Positions 42,346 through 54,769 of a stretch of 64,000 nt of DNA are shown piece by piece. The notes below the pieces were generated by a model, which did no database searches, was not told the DNA's origin, and was given only the letters and a program-made list of their open reading frames with translations. Within the stretch, counting starts at the first letter, position 1. Each line of letters opens with the position of its first letter. Source of the stretch: Sipunculus nudus (taxonomy: Eukaryota; Annelida; Sipuncula; Golfingiida; Sipunculidae); NCBI GenBank assembly GCA_026874595.1, contig CM049309.1, forward strand, positions 39,201,079 to 39,265,078, read 5' to 3'. A program made the translations under genes and the position numbers.

Positions 42346-43135
42346 TGTAGCTGGCACCACCAGTCTTGTATACAATGAAGCTATCAGAGATATATACATA
42401 TGCCCAATTTCAGACTGATATATCAAACCCCCCCCCCCCTGAGAAATAAGCAGGGACACACACTGTGCAAAGTAGGTGGCACCACCAGTCTTGTACAGGA
42501 CAAAGCTATTTGATATGTATAAATATGCCCATTTTCAGGCTGATATATCAATTTCCTCTGTAGAAATAAGCAGGCACATACACTGTGCAAAAGTCATTGT
42601 AGGTGGCAACACCTGTCTTGTGAACGAGATAGCCCTCAAAGACAAAATACCAGGCCCATACATCAAACTTACCTTGAGTCTGATGCATGGGGCTGACCAG
42701 GCTTAGGTAAGAAAGGCAGTTGCCCCGAGTGAACTGTGACAAATTTGCTGGCTTAGGCTACTGCACTGAGTGAACTCATGACCTGCACCTGGCTAGACTG
42801 AGTGAACTTTTGACCTGTACCTGGCTGTACTGAGTGAACTATTGACCTGTAGCATAATCTGAAACAGGTGGCAGTCTGCCAAAGCTATAAATAGATCCAG
42901 GCTGAACTTTAGTGCCAAATCTGATGCAGTGGGCAATCTGCCAACGCTATAAATAGAAAGCAGCTACTGGACTGAGTGAACCTTGACCTAAACCTGGCTG
43001 CACTGAATGAACTCTTGACCTGTTGCCTAATCACATACAGTTGGCAGTCTGGCAAAGTTATAAATAGATCCAGACTGACCTTTGACCTGTTGTCAAATCT
43101 GAAATAGTAGCCACACCATTGCATAAGCTCTCAGA
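42346..43135. repeat. Nested short tandem repeats with GGTGGCACCACC starts (family F)
   Basis: Three units beginning GTAG-TGGCACCACC(AG)TCTTGT lie at about 42348, 42473 and 42599 (125-127 bp period), sharing GATATATCAA and AGAAATAAGCAGG. From 42720 on, shorter repeated words dominate (CTGAGTGAACT, TTGACCTGT, GGCAGTCTGCCAAAGC, CTATAAATAGA), spaced irregularly. No gene is seen. Confidence 0.7.
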
Positions 43136-45795
43136 TTGGCTCCACATGCAGCCCTGAGGGGCATGACACCAATGAAGTAATCACATGGTGCCCATGAGGT
43201 GTTCACATGTCACCCATGAGATGATCACATGCCTTGTGCTTGGCTGCACTGATTGAGCTCTTTACCTATACCTGGCAGCACTGAATGAACTCCTGATCCA
43301 TTGCCAAATCTGAAACAGTTGGCAGTTTCTCAACCTATTTAAAGATACAGGCACAATCTTGGCCTGTTGGTAAATCTGTTCACACATACTGAAAAAACTT
43401 TGGCTAAAATGCTTTTTTTTTCAAGCTGACATATTCACAAACTTTTTATCAAAATATCTAGAACAATGAAAGATGCAGTTCTTTCATTGTTAAAGGTCCA
43501 ATAATTCTGCAATAAATCATCCAAGTAAACTTGAACAAAGGCCAAGAATAATTTTCTGTGCAATGTTACAGAAGTTATAATTGAAACAATATTTTGTAAT
43601 GTAGAAGAACAGTTTTGCAGTCCTCAGTTTGAAATAGACATAATAATGGCCATAAGAACAACTTATGCTTATCTGATATGATTGAAAGAACCATGTCCTA
43701 GGATAATTCTTTTGAAAAATTGTACGATTCAACTTGACAGTTTCATCATAAACATTTTTAAGCTGAAAGAGGCTAAAATTATGAGGTTTTTGCCCCTAAC
43801 AAACAGGGAATGTAGGAGGCACCACTGCAACTTCAAATATGAGTCATGTGACCAACATTTGCACAATACCTGGTAATGCTAGCTTCTGTCATTTCTGAGA
43901 TATCTATGTCAGTATGCTTATAATTGGCCAAATGACTGTTCAAATTTGTGAAACTCCACTAAAATTCATCAAATGCAAACCATTTGAATAAACTTGAGAG
44001 GGCTTGCCTCTTGGATCATATCTGTAAAATATTGAACAATTTGGCCTGACTGTTTACAAGAAGAAGACTTTTAAAGGTTTTTCAACTTTTTCCCTATAAA
44101 ATCTAAGTAAATGCAGATAGCAAAAAACATAAGCTGAATCTCACAACATTTGATATGCCACAGATAATTGCATAAAATCTGGGGATGGTAGCTCCTGCTA
44201 TTCCTGAGAAATGATGGGTTAATATACAGTTGACCAATGACCCCCGTACAAAAAAAGTCAATGCAGGTGGCACCACCAATACCTGAATTTCATATATGAC
44301 TCATGTGACCAACACTGGCATAAAATTTGGTGATGATAGCTCCAGCCGTTTTTGATATTGTCATTTTAGTATGCTTTTTTGGACAGATGACCAAGTTCAT
44401 CTTCCTGTAACTTGGCCAAAATTCATCAAACTTGAACCATTTGAACAAACTTGAGAGAGATGGTATTAAAGATTATTTCTGTGAAATATTGAACAATTTG
44501 GCTTGACCGTTTCGTCAGAGAAGATTTTTAAAGGGTTTTTAGCTTTTTCTCTATAAAATCCCAGAAAATGCAGAGTTTTTCAGATGGCTTATTTCTTGCA
44601 TTAAAATTCATGATGCTAGCTCCAGTTGTTTTCAAAAATAGTATGGGTTAACGTACAGACGGACGACGGATGCCTCCACACCATCGCATAAGCTGACAGG
44701 TTCACTAAAAATTACTACAGATGCATATTGAATGCAAAATTATAATACAGATACATCTCACTGATGGCAAAATCTTGAATTAAGTTGAGTATGGATACCA
44801 ATTATTTATAATCTATGTACAGCCATCATTATTTACCCACAGAGAGCTGTATACCTGTGTTTGTAAAGATTGCCTGGCATGAGGAATATCTAAAATCATA
44901 AACCTACAATTTTTAAAAGCTTTTAAAAAACAATCTTGTCAATATTAATCATATAGATAACCTGAAATCTAACTGTCTAGAGGTAATAGATGCTGATAAA
45001 CTGGTGCCAGGCTAGATGTATCTGCTTCACACAGCTAACATATATGGTTTAATGACTCAATTCAATCTTTTTTTTAATTTTATGTTACAGAACCTAATAT
45101 AAACAGATCACATATGCGTGATGAACACAAATTTTGTAATAGAGATAAAATATTCAGATTCTGTAACACTAGGCAGCTTGAAATGTCCAGGGGAATGAAT
45201 AAAGAAGTCAGTGGTTTTTTTGTTAACAAATAACTATAATTTATTCTTAAAACAACCCTGACAATACAATACACCAAATCAATACAATTATACAGTAAAA
45301 TGGGTTTCAAGTGACATTGCAAAACAGGGAAAATAACTCAAACAAGAGATGAAAGATATGCAGAAGCTGTATTAAAAGAAAGAAGAGATGGAAGAAGAAG
45401 CAAGATGAAGAGATGAAAGAAGAAGCAAGATGAGATATTACAACAATGCAACAGCTTGCTTGAAAATGTTGCTTCAGTAAAATTGGAAATGGTATAAAAT
45501 CTTCAAAGATGTTATAAAAGATTGTTTCTGTGAAATATTGAACAATTTGGCTTGACTGTTACAGAGAAGAAGATTTTTAAAGTTTTTTTAGCTTTTTCCC
45601 TATAAAATCTAAGAAAATGCAGTTAGCCAAAAAATAAGCAAGAGTTTTTTAGATGACAAATTTTTTGCATAACATTTTTTGATGCTAACTCTTGCCATTT
45701 TCAAGATAGTAAGGGTTAACGTACAGACGAAGGACAACAGACGACAGAAGACGGAAGACGCCAAACCATCGCATAAGCTCACAGGTTCACTAAAA
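43136..45795. repeat. Dispersed/tandem repeat family C
   Basis: Related blocks start near 43808 (GGAGGCACCACTGCAA) and 44255 (AGGTGGCACCACCAATACC). They share ATGAGTCATGTGACCAACA, TGGTGATGATAGCTCC, TGAAATATTGAACAATTTGG and CTATAAAATC. The block ending at 44710 and another ending at 45795 both finish with TAACGTACAGACG, an ACGG-type stretch, CCATCGCATAAGCT and ACAGGTTCACTAAAAA. This matches the body, microsatellite and terminal-motif layout of families A and B but with a different sequence. Confidence 0.65.
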
Positions 45796-46409
45796 AGTAG
45801 AAAAGCACAGCAACTGATGTTATATTTACAGTTTTGAGATTTTAGTTTGACTAGTGGTATCTTGTTACCTAGTTATATCCTGCTTTCAAGCCTAGCCCAT
45901 CCAAAATTCCAACAACCATGTGAACCATTAGCTAAAAATATACCTCCCCCACTTACAAGCCAAATTGCTCAGCTGAGCGTCATAACCTAGAATCACTTGT
46001 TCATGTAAGATTGGGACTGAGTGCATACAGGTCAGCCAATATAGAACTAATAATGTGTTAATTGATCGTGCTTGGTTATGTTGTTTTGGTGGTATTTGGT
46101 CTGGTATATAAAATGGAGATATAAAAGGAAACGTGGTATCAGGTGTTATGTGTACACTGCATCAATGCTCCATTCCTCAATTGAAAACAATTTAACTTAA
46201 TTTTTAATTATTTTTTTCTTATATTTGAAACTAGGTTGCTCATTCATCCGTAATATTTGTTTCACATAGAGATTAAAGTTTATTGTAATGCAATTATGAC
46301 ACTAACAGAAGTGAGCAAAGAACTGAAACTGAACATAGGATGGAAACACCAGGTTTTCCCTTCAAAGCCCTTCAGATTAGTTACTGCTTCAAAAGGAACA
46401 AGCACCCTC
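45796..46409. other. No recognisable gene
   Basis: AT-rich. The last 150 bp may be the leader of the ORF1 remnant that follows. Confidence 0.4.
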
Positions 46410-47309
46410 TACATCTCGGCAGTACTACAACTGTGTAAACAATCAAGATGGTGGACACGGCCGTGACAACACTGCCAACACAAGTGATTTACGCTCTCGG
46501 TTGGATGTGCTGACAGAAGCCATGGCCACAGTGCTTCCCATTGTAAAACAACTATAGGAAGCATAAAGTCAGGGGAATGATGCCCAGACATCACAGATTG
46601 GAGGAATCGGGGAGGAATAGTCGGAACCTGAAGCAGACCAAGAACGAGGCTATGAATGACATCTCGCCACAGTTGGCCTTGCAGTCAACTACGGGGAAAA
46701 CCCAAACAGACCTGTTGGATGCCTTAACGGAGTCACTGAAAACCAGGAAACACTCAGCCCTCCTGTGGATGCTACCCTGGCGGAAAAGTGAATACTCTGT
46801 TGTCAACAGGTGTGTCTGATCAAAAACTGTCGGACCTCAAAGAAAAATATACACGCCCTGAAAACTGTGAGTACTTGATTGTACCTAAGTGTCAGCCAGA
46901 AATCTGGTCCAACGCCTCAGATGCTCGGCGCTCCAGAGACTTGAAATTTCAGCGAGCTCAAGGCCCCCTCATTAAGTCAGTCACAGCATTGATAGGACTT
47001 ATCAACGAGGTGATGGCAGCCCTTCGAGGGCAAAAGGATATGCCGTCAGGACGTGACCTATTACAGACTTTGTCTGACAGCCTCTCTCTGCTTGCCGCAG
47101 CAAACGCTGAGATAAATACCAGAAGGAAAGATTGCTGGAAATCAGACATTGCTGATAGCATTAAGCACTTCTGTTCAGCTAACAGGCCTGTGACACAATA
47201 TTTGTTTGGTGATGACTTACCAGCAGTTGTTAAAGAACTGTCTGACACAGAGAAAATCACCTGCCAAATTAAGAAAACAAGTGACCCAGGGGTCATGACG
47301 CTCAGCTGA
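46410..47309 (+). pseudogene. ORF1 (gag-like) of a DIRS/Ngaro-type retroelement
   Basis: One frame (from about 46440) reads LRSRLDVLTEAMATVLPIV, then two stops, then TENQETLSPPVDATLAEK. A change of one base in an A run at about 46784-46788 moves the sequence to the 46788-47309 frame: VNTLLSTGVSDQKLSDLKEK, YTRPENCEYLIVPKCQPEIW, SRDLKFQRAQGPLIKSV, LLAAANAEINTRRKDCW and RPVTQYLFGDDLPAVVKEL. The PENC...P-x-x-NPEIW, RRKD and FGDDLPK-x-L words are what I know from ORF1 of DIRS and Ngaro elements. The GTG at 46788 is not a true start. The protein binds element RNA by analogy with gag. Confidence 0.65.
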
Positions 47310-47389
47310 CCAGGAAGACATTGACAAAAGTAATTTTATCATCTGAATGTCAAATTTGAATGAAATACTTTTTCCAAACTAGACCTTTT

Positions 47390-48107
47390 GTATAAAATCA
47401 TCCAATATTCATTGGGGTACTATGGAGCTCTGTAGCATGAAGGATATTGGTAACAGACACCTAATTTCAAGGTTTACAAGATGACTTTTCAGGGGTCTCC
47501 CAGCATGTCAAAAAATAAAATTCTAGGTCCAGTTATTATGATTTGTGCCCTGTTAACAGATGACCAAATGTTTATTCTGGGGGGTATTTCAAAGCCGCAT
47601 AGGATGAAGGATACGGGTAACAGAGATGTAATTTCAGGTGCACAAGGAGACTTTTCAGGGGCCTCCCAGCATATCAAGAAAGGAGATTCTAGGTCAAGTC
47701 ATTATAATTTGTGCTCTGTTAACAGATGACCAAATCTTTATTCTGGGGAGTACTTCGGAGCCCCAGAGCATGAAGGATATGGGTAACAGAGACCTAATTT
47801 AAGGTTTCCAAGATGTTTCATGGACCTCCCTGCATGTCAAGAAAGAAGATTCTAGGTCCAGTCATTATGATTTGTGCCCTGTTAATATATGACCAAATCT
47901 TTATTCTGGGGGGTACTTCAGAGCCCCATAGCTCACAGAATATGGGTAACAGGGACCCTATTTCGGGTTTCCATGTAGACCTTTTATGGGCTTCCCTGGA
48001 GGTGAGGACAGAAGATTCTAGGTCCAGTCATTATGATTTGTGCCCTGTTTACAGATGACCAAATGTTTAAAGATCACAAAAGTACAGAAAAAAATCGTAA
48101 AAAATAA
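47390..48107. repeat. Four tandem family A core units of about 165 bp
   Basis: Units start at about 47402, 47572, 47738 and 47902, each reading ATTCTGGGGGGTACTTC-like, GGGTAACAGAGACCTAATTT, CAGCATGTCAAGA, GATTCTAGGTCCAGT and TTTGTGCCCTGTTAACAGATGACC-like words. They lack the microsatellite and hairpin seen in other family A copies. Confidence 0.85.
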
Positions 48108-48930
48108 AAACAAGGGACCCATGGGTCACGGCGCTCAGCTGATCCTGATTGGACTATAAATGTATCACCATTGTGATACTATATTGAGTAGATAAAGCTT
48201 AGAATATCATGGTCATGTTGGGTTTTATAAAGGAATATAATGTAATATGTGAGTAAATGATATATGAAATAACCTGACTGATGGATTAATATGGAGTAAA
48301 ATATAGTGGTTTATTTTTTATTTATTTGGAAGGGGTCGAAAAAAGCAATTTATTTGAGCAAATATGAATGCAATGACAGTATGCTAAGCAGTGGTATAAT
48401 GATGATAAGGCTATTTGTTGAAGGATCTTTAGAGTATGGAAAACTGCAAGAGTTCAATTTGACAGATAAAAGGTTATGATTAACTATACTGATGAGGGGA
48501 TTTATGAATTTGTGACTGTATGACATAATATCTTGACAAGATCGGTCTTGACAAGGTGCATTATTTTGATGCCCCTGATGTCTAAATATTACACAATATT
48601 GACATAATTTCTGGCATGTACATAGGTACCTATGGACAAATGGTCAACATTACTGAACCACCTGGAAGGTTAAAATCTTAAAAATATGATGAAATGTAGA
48701 TAATGTTTGAGAGGAAGAGGTAATCTGGGCCAAGGTTGGTTTATATGATTGAAGAAAATGTTGCAAATAATATTTGAGACCTGACCATGCCTTTCCATTG
48801 GTTACCTTTTTGATAAGCTGTTGACAGTTCAACAGTTTACACATTTGTCTGATGAGATCCAATTTATTTGGTAAACCTTTTTTATCAATTTTATGATATG
48901 CATACAGTTGCCATAACGTCCTCATTCCAC
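48108..48930. repeat. Dispersed repeat E, copy 2
   Basis: It starts ACAAGGGACCCATGGGTCAC with the perfect palindrome GACCCATGGGTC, then CTCAGCTGATC. The downstream body (about 48659-48855) matches 2575-2835. Sequence in between is AT-rich. Confidence 0.6.
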
Positions 48931-48949
48931 AGGTGCAATGACTTGATAA

Positions 48950-48972
48950 GGGGGGGGGGGGGGGGGGGGGGG
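48950..48972. repeat. 23-base G tract
   Basis: Uninterrupted G from 48950 to 48972, then AGGG. It is similar to tracts at 3536-3562, 3974-3988, 13996-14011 and 22283-22296, and a C tract at 42428-42439. Length may be affected by sequencing. Confidence 0.9.
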
Positions 48973-49493
48973 AGGGTTGTTGTGTTATGATTAGAGTTAC
49001 AATGCCTCTGTCTCTCTGTAGATATTTTCTTTAATTATTAAATTTTATGCTATAGCCATAGAACTATTGTTCACATTGCCAAGGAGCAAAGCCTCAGTGG
49101 GATGAAGAAGGGGATGGTGAGAGTTACAACACCCTTGCATATACATACAGGATATGAAATTTAATTCAAAAGTGCGTATAAAAAAAAGTTTATTCATGAA
49201 CATTAAATATTTAAAACAGAAAGAAAGATGGAGAAACAAAGCAAATAATTTTTCCCCATTCTACTGAGCCAAGAAAAAATTAACAATATTTGCATTTATT
49301 CCTTTTTGTCATTACATAATTTTAATCCAAGTTTCCGAATGTTACTATAAATTTACAGTATAACATACATGAGATTGTGAATATTTCAGTTGACTCACAT
49401 TTCTAAATTGCATAAACATTTATAGCCAATGTATCTAGTTTATAGTACCTGTAAACAGAATGGGAGGGAGGGAGGAAGGGAGGCAATAAGCGT

Positions 49494-49509
49494 GAGTGAG
49501 TAAGTGAGT

Positions 49510-49559
<50 letters not shown>
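49494..49559. repeat. (GTGA)n/(GA)n microsatellite
   Basis: GTGAGTGAGTGAG grading into about 23 GA dinucleotides. The open frames of RE/ER or SL dipeptides over it are artefacts. Confidence 0.95.
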
Positions 49560-49561
<2 letters not shown>

Positions 49562-49701
49562 CTCTGGTAATTACTGCCTGACCCAGCCTGACCCAGACAC
49601 TCACAGTGGCAGTAGGTCAGACCTGAAGGTGTTATGTAACTGCCCAGTACACTGCATTTATACTGATCTGATGCAAACAATGAAGACATGGTACCTGGAA
49701 A

Positions 49702-52070
49702 CTTGAATAAAATCTACAGTTTTTTATCAATTGGTTTCAAATTTCAGATTTTAACAGATGAAATGTTAATGTGTACATGCTGTGAAAATTATATCCACAG
49801 CACTAACAGGAAAATTTGAATATTTATATTTTTTTTAATGGTATCAGGAAAAAAGAAAAGTATTCTCAGCTATAAAACTAATACATGTGTTAAAATTAAT
49901 CCACGGATCAAAACACCCAATATATCATACCAGGAGCAAACTGGAGTTGGGAATGTTTAATTTTATGAACTGAAATAAAGGACCAGCAATATAAATTTTG
50001 ATTATTTAGCCAGTCTCATGTAACAACTGATACAACCATGAGTTATAAGTCAAACAAATTAAAATCTTTAATGAACACTTGTCTGAGTAATATTTTAAAT
50101 TTTTGACATATTTATTTATTATTTTAATTTTGTAATAAATATAAACCAACAAGTAAAAGACCTGGAAAAGACCTGGAAATTTAGATTAATTTAATATAAT
50201 CAACTGCATCCTTGTCTATCATTATCTTGCTTCATATAATCCCTAATAGTAAACAACAATTTATTTTAATTATTTATTTTTCATTTTTATGGTTGAAATG
50301 AAAAATACCCAATGGTGACTGCATGGTGTTATTTGAAATACAATTTTGGCCATCCATGGAAGATCCATAAATGATCAGTAATTGCAAGGTAATCCCCTGT
50401 AACTCATTAACTATAAATTCCTTTTCCATTTTTTTTTTAAGTTCTTATCATAAACCAAATATTAAAAAAAAAGTTTATTGTTATGTTTATGGCCTAAACA
50501 AATACTAGTGGAGGGGGTTGGACAGTTAGATCCAGTTGAAGCCACCCAAGAGCTGGCTGGCTGCAGAGTGCCTCACTTCAAGCATGCATAATTGGCCTGA
50601 AAGGTCAATGTGGGGACATAAAAGAGGGGCTTCAGTACAGCCAAGGTGTGATATGGTCTCATAAAAACTTTCATAAAAGCTAGTTTTTGACCAATTCCTT
50701 TTATAACTTCAGAATTTAGAAGCTTAAATCCTTACCAGTGCAAGATATGAAAATTAAATCAACAGTGCTACAGGGAAAAAACATGCCATGGCCAAAGTTG
50801 GGCAAAATTTAAGGTACTGATTTTATATTTATGCTAATAACTTATAAAATTTGAAAAATTCAGAACTAATTTTGGGAATACAATTGAATCTTGATTAAAT
50901 AATGTTATATCCCTGGCAAAAAATGTCTACCTTCAGCAATTTTCATGTTAAGAGAGTAAATATATTTCTTGATTTTTTACAAAGTGCAATATGTTTGGGC
51001 CTAGAACTTAAAACAATTACAAGATACTGACATCATTTCTGGCATATGCATAGCGAATGTATGGAAAAATATGTATATTATATATTATCAAAGTCAGATC
51101 AGTGGTTTTGATATTAGGCAATCTTAAAGTGTAACAATGGGGTTTTAATGGAAAAATGAAGTTTTTTCTTAATATCTCGAAGAAATGCAGTCCTAGTGAC
51201 CAAACTTTTAGTATGGTAGAGGATTTGGGGGACATCTAACTGTATGCAAAATTTAAGGAACTTAGAGCTGAAGCTGGGGAGCTGAGCTCTAGTAAACTGC
51301 ATAACACTAGCTTGGTGTAAACAATATATGACATGGTGCTTTAAAACTTGAATAAAATCTACAGTTTTTGATCAACTGGTTTCAAATTTTTTGTTTTAAC
51401 AGTTGAAATGGTAACAAAAACATGCTTTGAAAATTAAATCCACAGCAGTTACAGGAAAAAAACGTGCCATGGTCAAACTTGGGCAAAGTTTAAGGTACCA
51501 ATTTTATATTTTTGCCAATATTTAAAAAAATTTAACAGATTTTGGTATACAATTCAATTTTGATTATTTAAACTAGTATTACTGAAAAAAAAATTCCTAC
51601 CTTTAACACTTTTGGTCTTAAGTGACAAAATATCTTTCCTCATTGTTTTACAAAGTCCATTATATTTGGGCCCATAACTTTATTAAATTAAATAATACTG
51701 ACTTAATTTCTGGCATGTACATAGGAACCATATAGAGGAATATTTATGGTAAAAATGAAGAAAACCAGATGAGTGGTTTTGATATTAGGCAGTCCTGAAG
51801 TGTGAAAATAGATTTCTAATAAAAAATTGAGGTTTTCCTTAATATCTCGAAGGAACGAAGTCATATTGACCCAATTTTTGGCATGGTAGGAGATTTTGGG
51901 GACATCTAACTGTATGCCGAATTTCAGATTTGTAGGTCGAATGGTGTCGAAACGTGCCAGTCTTACGGACGGACATACAGACGGACAGACGGACGGACAG
52001 ACGGACGGACGGACGACGGACAATGGACCACGACTATAGCTCAGATGACTGATAGTCAGCTGAGCTAAAA
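49702..52070. repeat. Repeat family B: three copies, the last with microsatellite and hairpin
   Basis: AACTTGAATAAAATCTACAG opens copies at about 49702 (short, to about 49830) and 51337 (long); a third body lies at about 50660-51300. Shared words are CATGCTGTGAAAATTA, AAAAAACGTGCCATGG, TTGGGCAAAATTTAAGG, TTTGGGCCCATAACTT and TTCTGGCATGTACATAGG. The last copy ends with a GGACGGACAGACGGACGG microsatellite (about 51963-52020) and the hairpin 52037-52067 (TAGCTCAGATGAC, loop TGATA, GTCAGCTGAGCTA). Between 49830 and 50660 the sequence is AT-rich without a gene. Confidence 0.8.
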
Positions 52071-53490
52071 ATATAGGTGGCGCCACCAATCTCCAGAAAT
52101 TGATGAAACACTCCATGATCAATATCCATGCAAAGAATCATGGTGATTAATGCATTAGTTGTTCAGATACTTGAGTTTTTGTATTAAATTTTGCATTATT
52201 CTGGGGGGGTACTTCAGAACCCCATAGCTCGAAGAATATAGGTCACAGTGACCTAATTTCAGGTTTACAAGGAGAATTTCCATAGACCTCCCAGGATGTC
52301 AAGTAAGAAGATTCCAGGTCTAGCGGTTACGATTTGTGCCCTGTTAACAGACAGACGCCTGGATGGCCGGACGGACGACGGACAAAAGGTGATCCCTATA
52401 GCTCAGATGACTTTCAGTCAGCTGAGCTAAAAATTGAAAAAATACAGGTGGCGCCACCATACTGCAGAAACTGATGAAACATTTCATGATCAATATCCAT
52501 GCAAAGAATCATGGTGATCAATATAATAATTGTTCAGATACTTGAGCTTTTGTATCAAATTTTCCATTATTCTGGGGGGTACTTCGGAGCCCCATAGCTC
52601 AGAGGTTATGGGTAACAGAGACCTAATTTCAAGTTTTTAAGGAGACTTCTCATGGGCCTCTCAGCATGTCAAGAGAGAAGATTCTAGGTCCAGTTGTTAC
52701 GATTTGTGCCATGTTAACAGATGACCGCATCTTATGAGGTCTCAAAAATAGAGAAAAAAATTCGTAAAAATAAAAAAAAAAAAGGTGGCGCCACCATACT
52801 GCAGAAACTGATGACACATTCCATGATCAATATCCATGCAAAGAATCATGGTGATCACTGCAATAGTTGTTTAGATACTTGAGCTTTTGTATCAAATTTT
52901 CCATCATTCGGGGGGGTACTTTGGAGCCCCATAGCTCAAAGGTTATGGGTAACAGAGACCTAATTTCAGGTTTCCAAAGAGACTTTTTATGGGCCTCCCT
53001 GCATGTCAAGAGAGAAGATTCTAGAGAGAAGATTCTAGGTGTAGTCGTTACGATTTGTGCCCTGTTAACAGATGGCCGCATCTTAAGAGGTCTCAAAAAT
53101 AGAGAAAAATATTGGTAAAAATCGAAAAAATACAGGTGGCGCCACCAGTCTGCAGAAACTGATGAAACACTCCATGATCAATATCCATGCAAAAAATCAT
53201 GATGATCAATGCATTAGTAGTTCAGATACTTGAGCTTTTGTATCAAATTTTCCATTATTCTGGGGGGTACTTCGGAACCCCATAGCTCGAAGAATATAGG
53301 TCACAGTGACCTAATTTCAGGTTTACAAGGAGAATTTCCATAGACCTCCCAGGATGTCAAGTAAGAAGATTCCAGTTCTAGCGGTTACGATTTGTGCCCT
53401 GTTAACGGACAGACGCCCGGACGGCCGGACGGACGACGGACAAAAGGTGATCCCTATAGCTCAGATGACTTACAGTCAGCTGAGCTAAAA
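52071..53490. repeat. Repeat family A array with GGTGGCGCCACC starts and two terminal hairpins
   Basis: The perfect 12-bp palindrome GGTGGCGCCACC marks four units at 52076, 52447, 52784 and 53135 (spacings 371, 337, 351). Each continues CTGATGAAACA, CATGATCAATATCCATGCAA, ATTCTGGGGGGTACTTCGG and ends its core with GTGCCCTGTTAAC. Units 1 and 4 add a GACGGACGACGGACAAAAGG stretch and the hairpin (52399-52429 and 53457-53487). Units 2 and 3 instead run into A-rich sequence and the next palindrome. I read this as one single-core element followed by one element with three core repeats. Confidence 0.88.
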
Positions 53491-53694
53491 AACAGCATAT
53501 CTAGCTGTTTTGTGATCGATCTTGTGGTATTTCTTAATTACTTGTGGTTCAGGGAAACCAGATTGTCTTTACTTATATGTATTGTTATTGCATTTATACT
53601 GTATGTTCATCAAGGAACTGGGGCATGTTGTACATTATGAGACCAACTGCAGTTGCAAATGAAATAGGTACTACAATAACATGTCAAAGTATCA

Positions 53695-54645
53695 GTGCAA
53701 ATAGCAGTATTGGTGAATTTGCCATCGTTCTGCACCGAAGGAATAGCAGAAGCCCAAGAAAGGGAAAGGAAAGTATGTATTGTCAACGATTGGGTCAAAA
53801 AGAAGAAAACCATCCTATGGGGAGCAAGAAAGCAACTTTCTGCCGATGTGAATTTGTTGTACCGGCAAATGAATGGTATATTCATCTGAGATGAAATCTT
53901 ATATCGCTCTTTGAAATATCCTGTACAATGTACTCTAAAGCAGAATGTCATCCAAGTCTATGGAAAAGAAAGTTCTTCATGTTTCATGACTCACAAGGTC
54001 ATCAAGGTAAAGACAGAACCTAAGCTGTGTTAAAAGCAGTGCTATTGGCCAAAGATGCAAAGTGAAGTATGAGACCATATTGAGAAATGCAATGCGTGTA
54101 TACTGGCAAAACCACTCAAAGTACACACACCTATGGGAAACCTGCTGTCTAGTAAACTTCTCAAAATCTTGGCAATCGATATCACACTATTGAAAGCATG
54201 AGATGGTCTTGAATATGTCTATGTTGCAACTGACTCATTCACAAAATGGACTATAGCTATGGCTACAAGGGACCAACAGGCAGCTACAGTAGCACATGTA
54301 CTTGTCCAGGAATGGTTTTTTAAGTTCGGAGCACCCCTAAGACTACATTCAGATCAAAGGTGTGATTTTGAAGTAAAAGTCATAGCTCAACTCTGTTCCA
54401 TGTATGGAATAAAGAAGACCCATAGTTCCGCATTTTATCCTCAGGGCAATGGACAATGCAAGAGGTTTTATAGAAACCTACACAATCTCATACATACACT
54501 CTCGGAAGAAAAGAAACAATATTGGCCCAATTATATTACCTAACTTGTCTTTGCATACAATACTACACCACATGGTAGTACTGGTTTGACCCCATTCTAT
54601 ATGATGTATGGAAGAGAAGTTCAAGCTTCACCTGATTTGGCTCAG
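53695..54645 (+). pseudogene. Ty3/gypsy integrase remnant with altered catalytic Glu
   Basis: The frame at 53695-53889 reads VCIVNDWVKKKKTILWGARK, then NLLYRQMNGIF, the segment before the zinc-binding domain. Shifted frames then read FHDSQGHQGKDRT, YWPKMQSEV and CNACILAKPLKVHTPMG (zinc-binding domain), followed by LAIDITLLKA with the first Asp. The frame at 54259-54543 reads HSDQRCDFEVKVIAQLCSMY with the second Asp, then SSAFYPQGNGQCKRFYRNLH, where the expected GNGQCER has Lys: the catalytic Glu is AAG at 54460-54462. After a stop it continues with FAYNTTPHGSTGLTPFYMMY. No RT is present upstream; family A repeats adjoin it. Confidence 0.85.
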
Positions 54646-54769
54646 GTACATTCTTGGTTTATTTCGTGATTTTTTTTCAATGAATTCTACATTTGGTATA
54701 TATAATTTAATCAAATTTCAGATGAAAATATCAGCTAAAGTGCAGATTTCTCCATGTGAAACTACAGAC

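Noticed and set aside
49435-49706. Frames of Ser-Leu or Arg-Glu repeats
   Set aside because: Artefact of the GA microsatellite.
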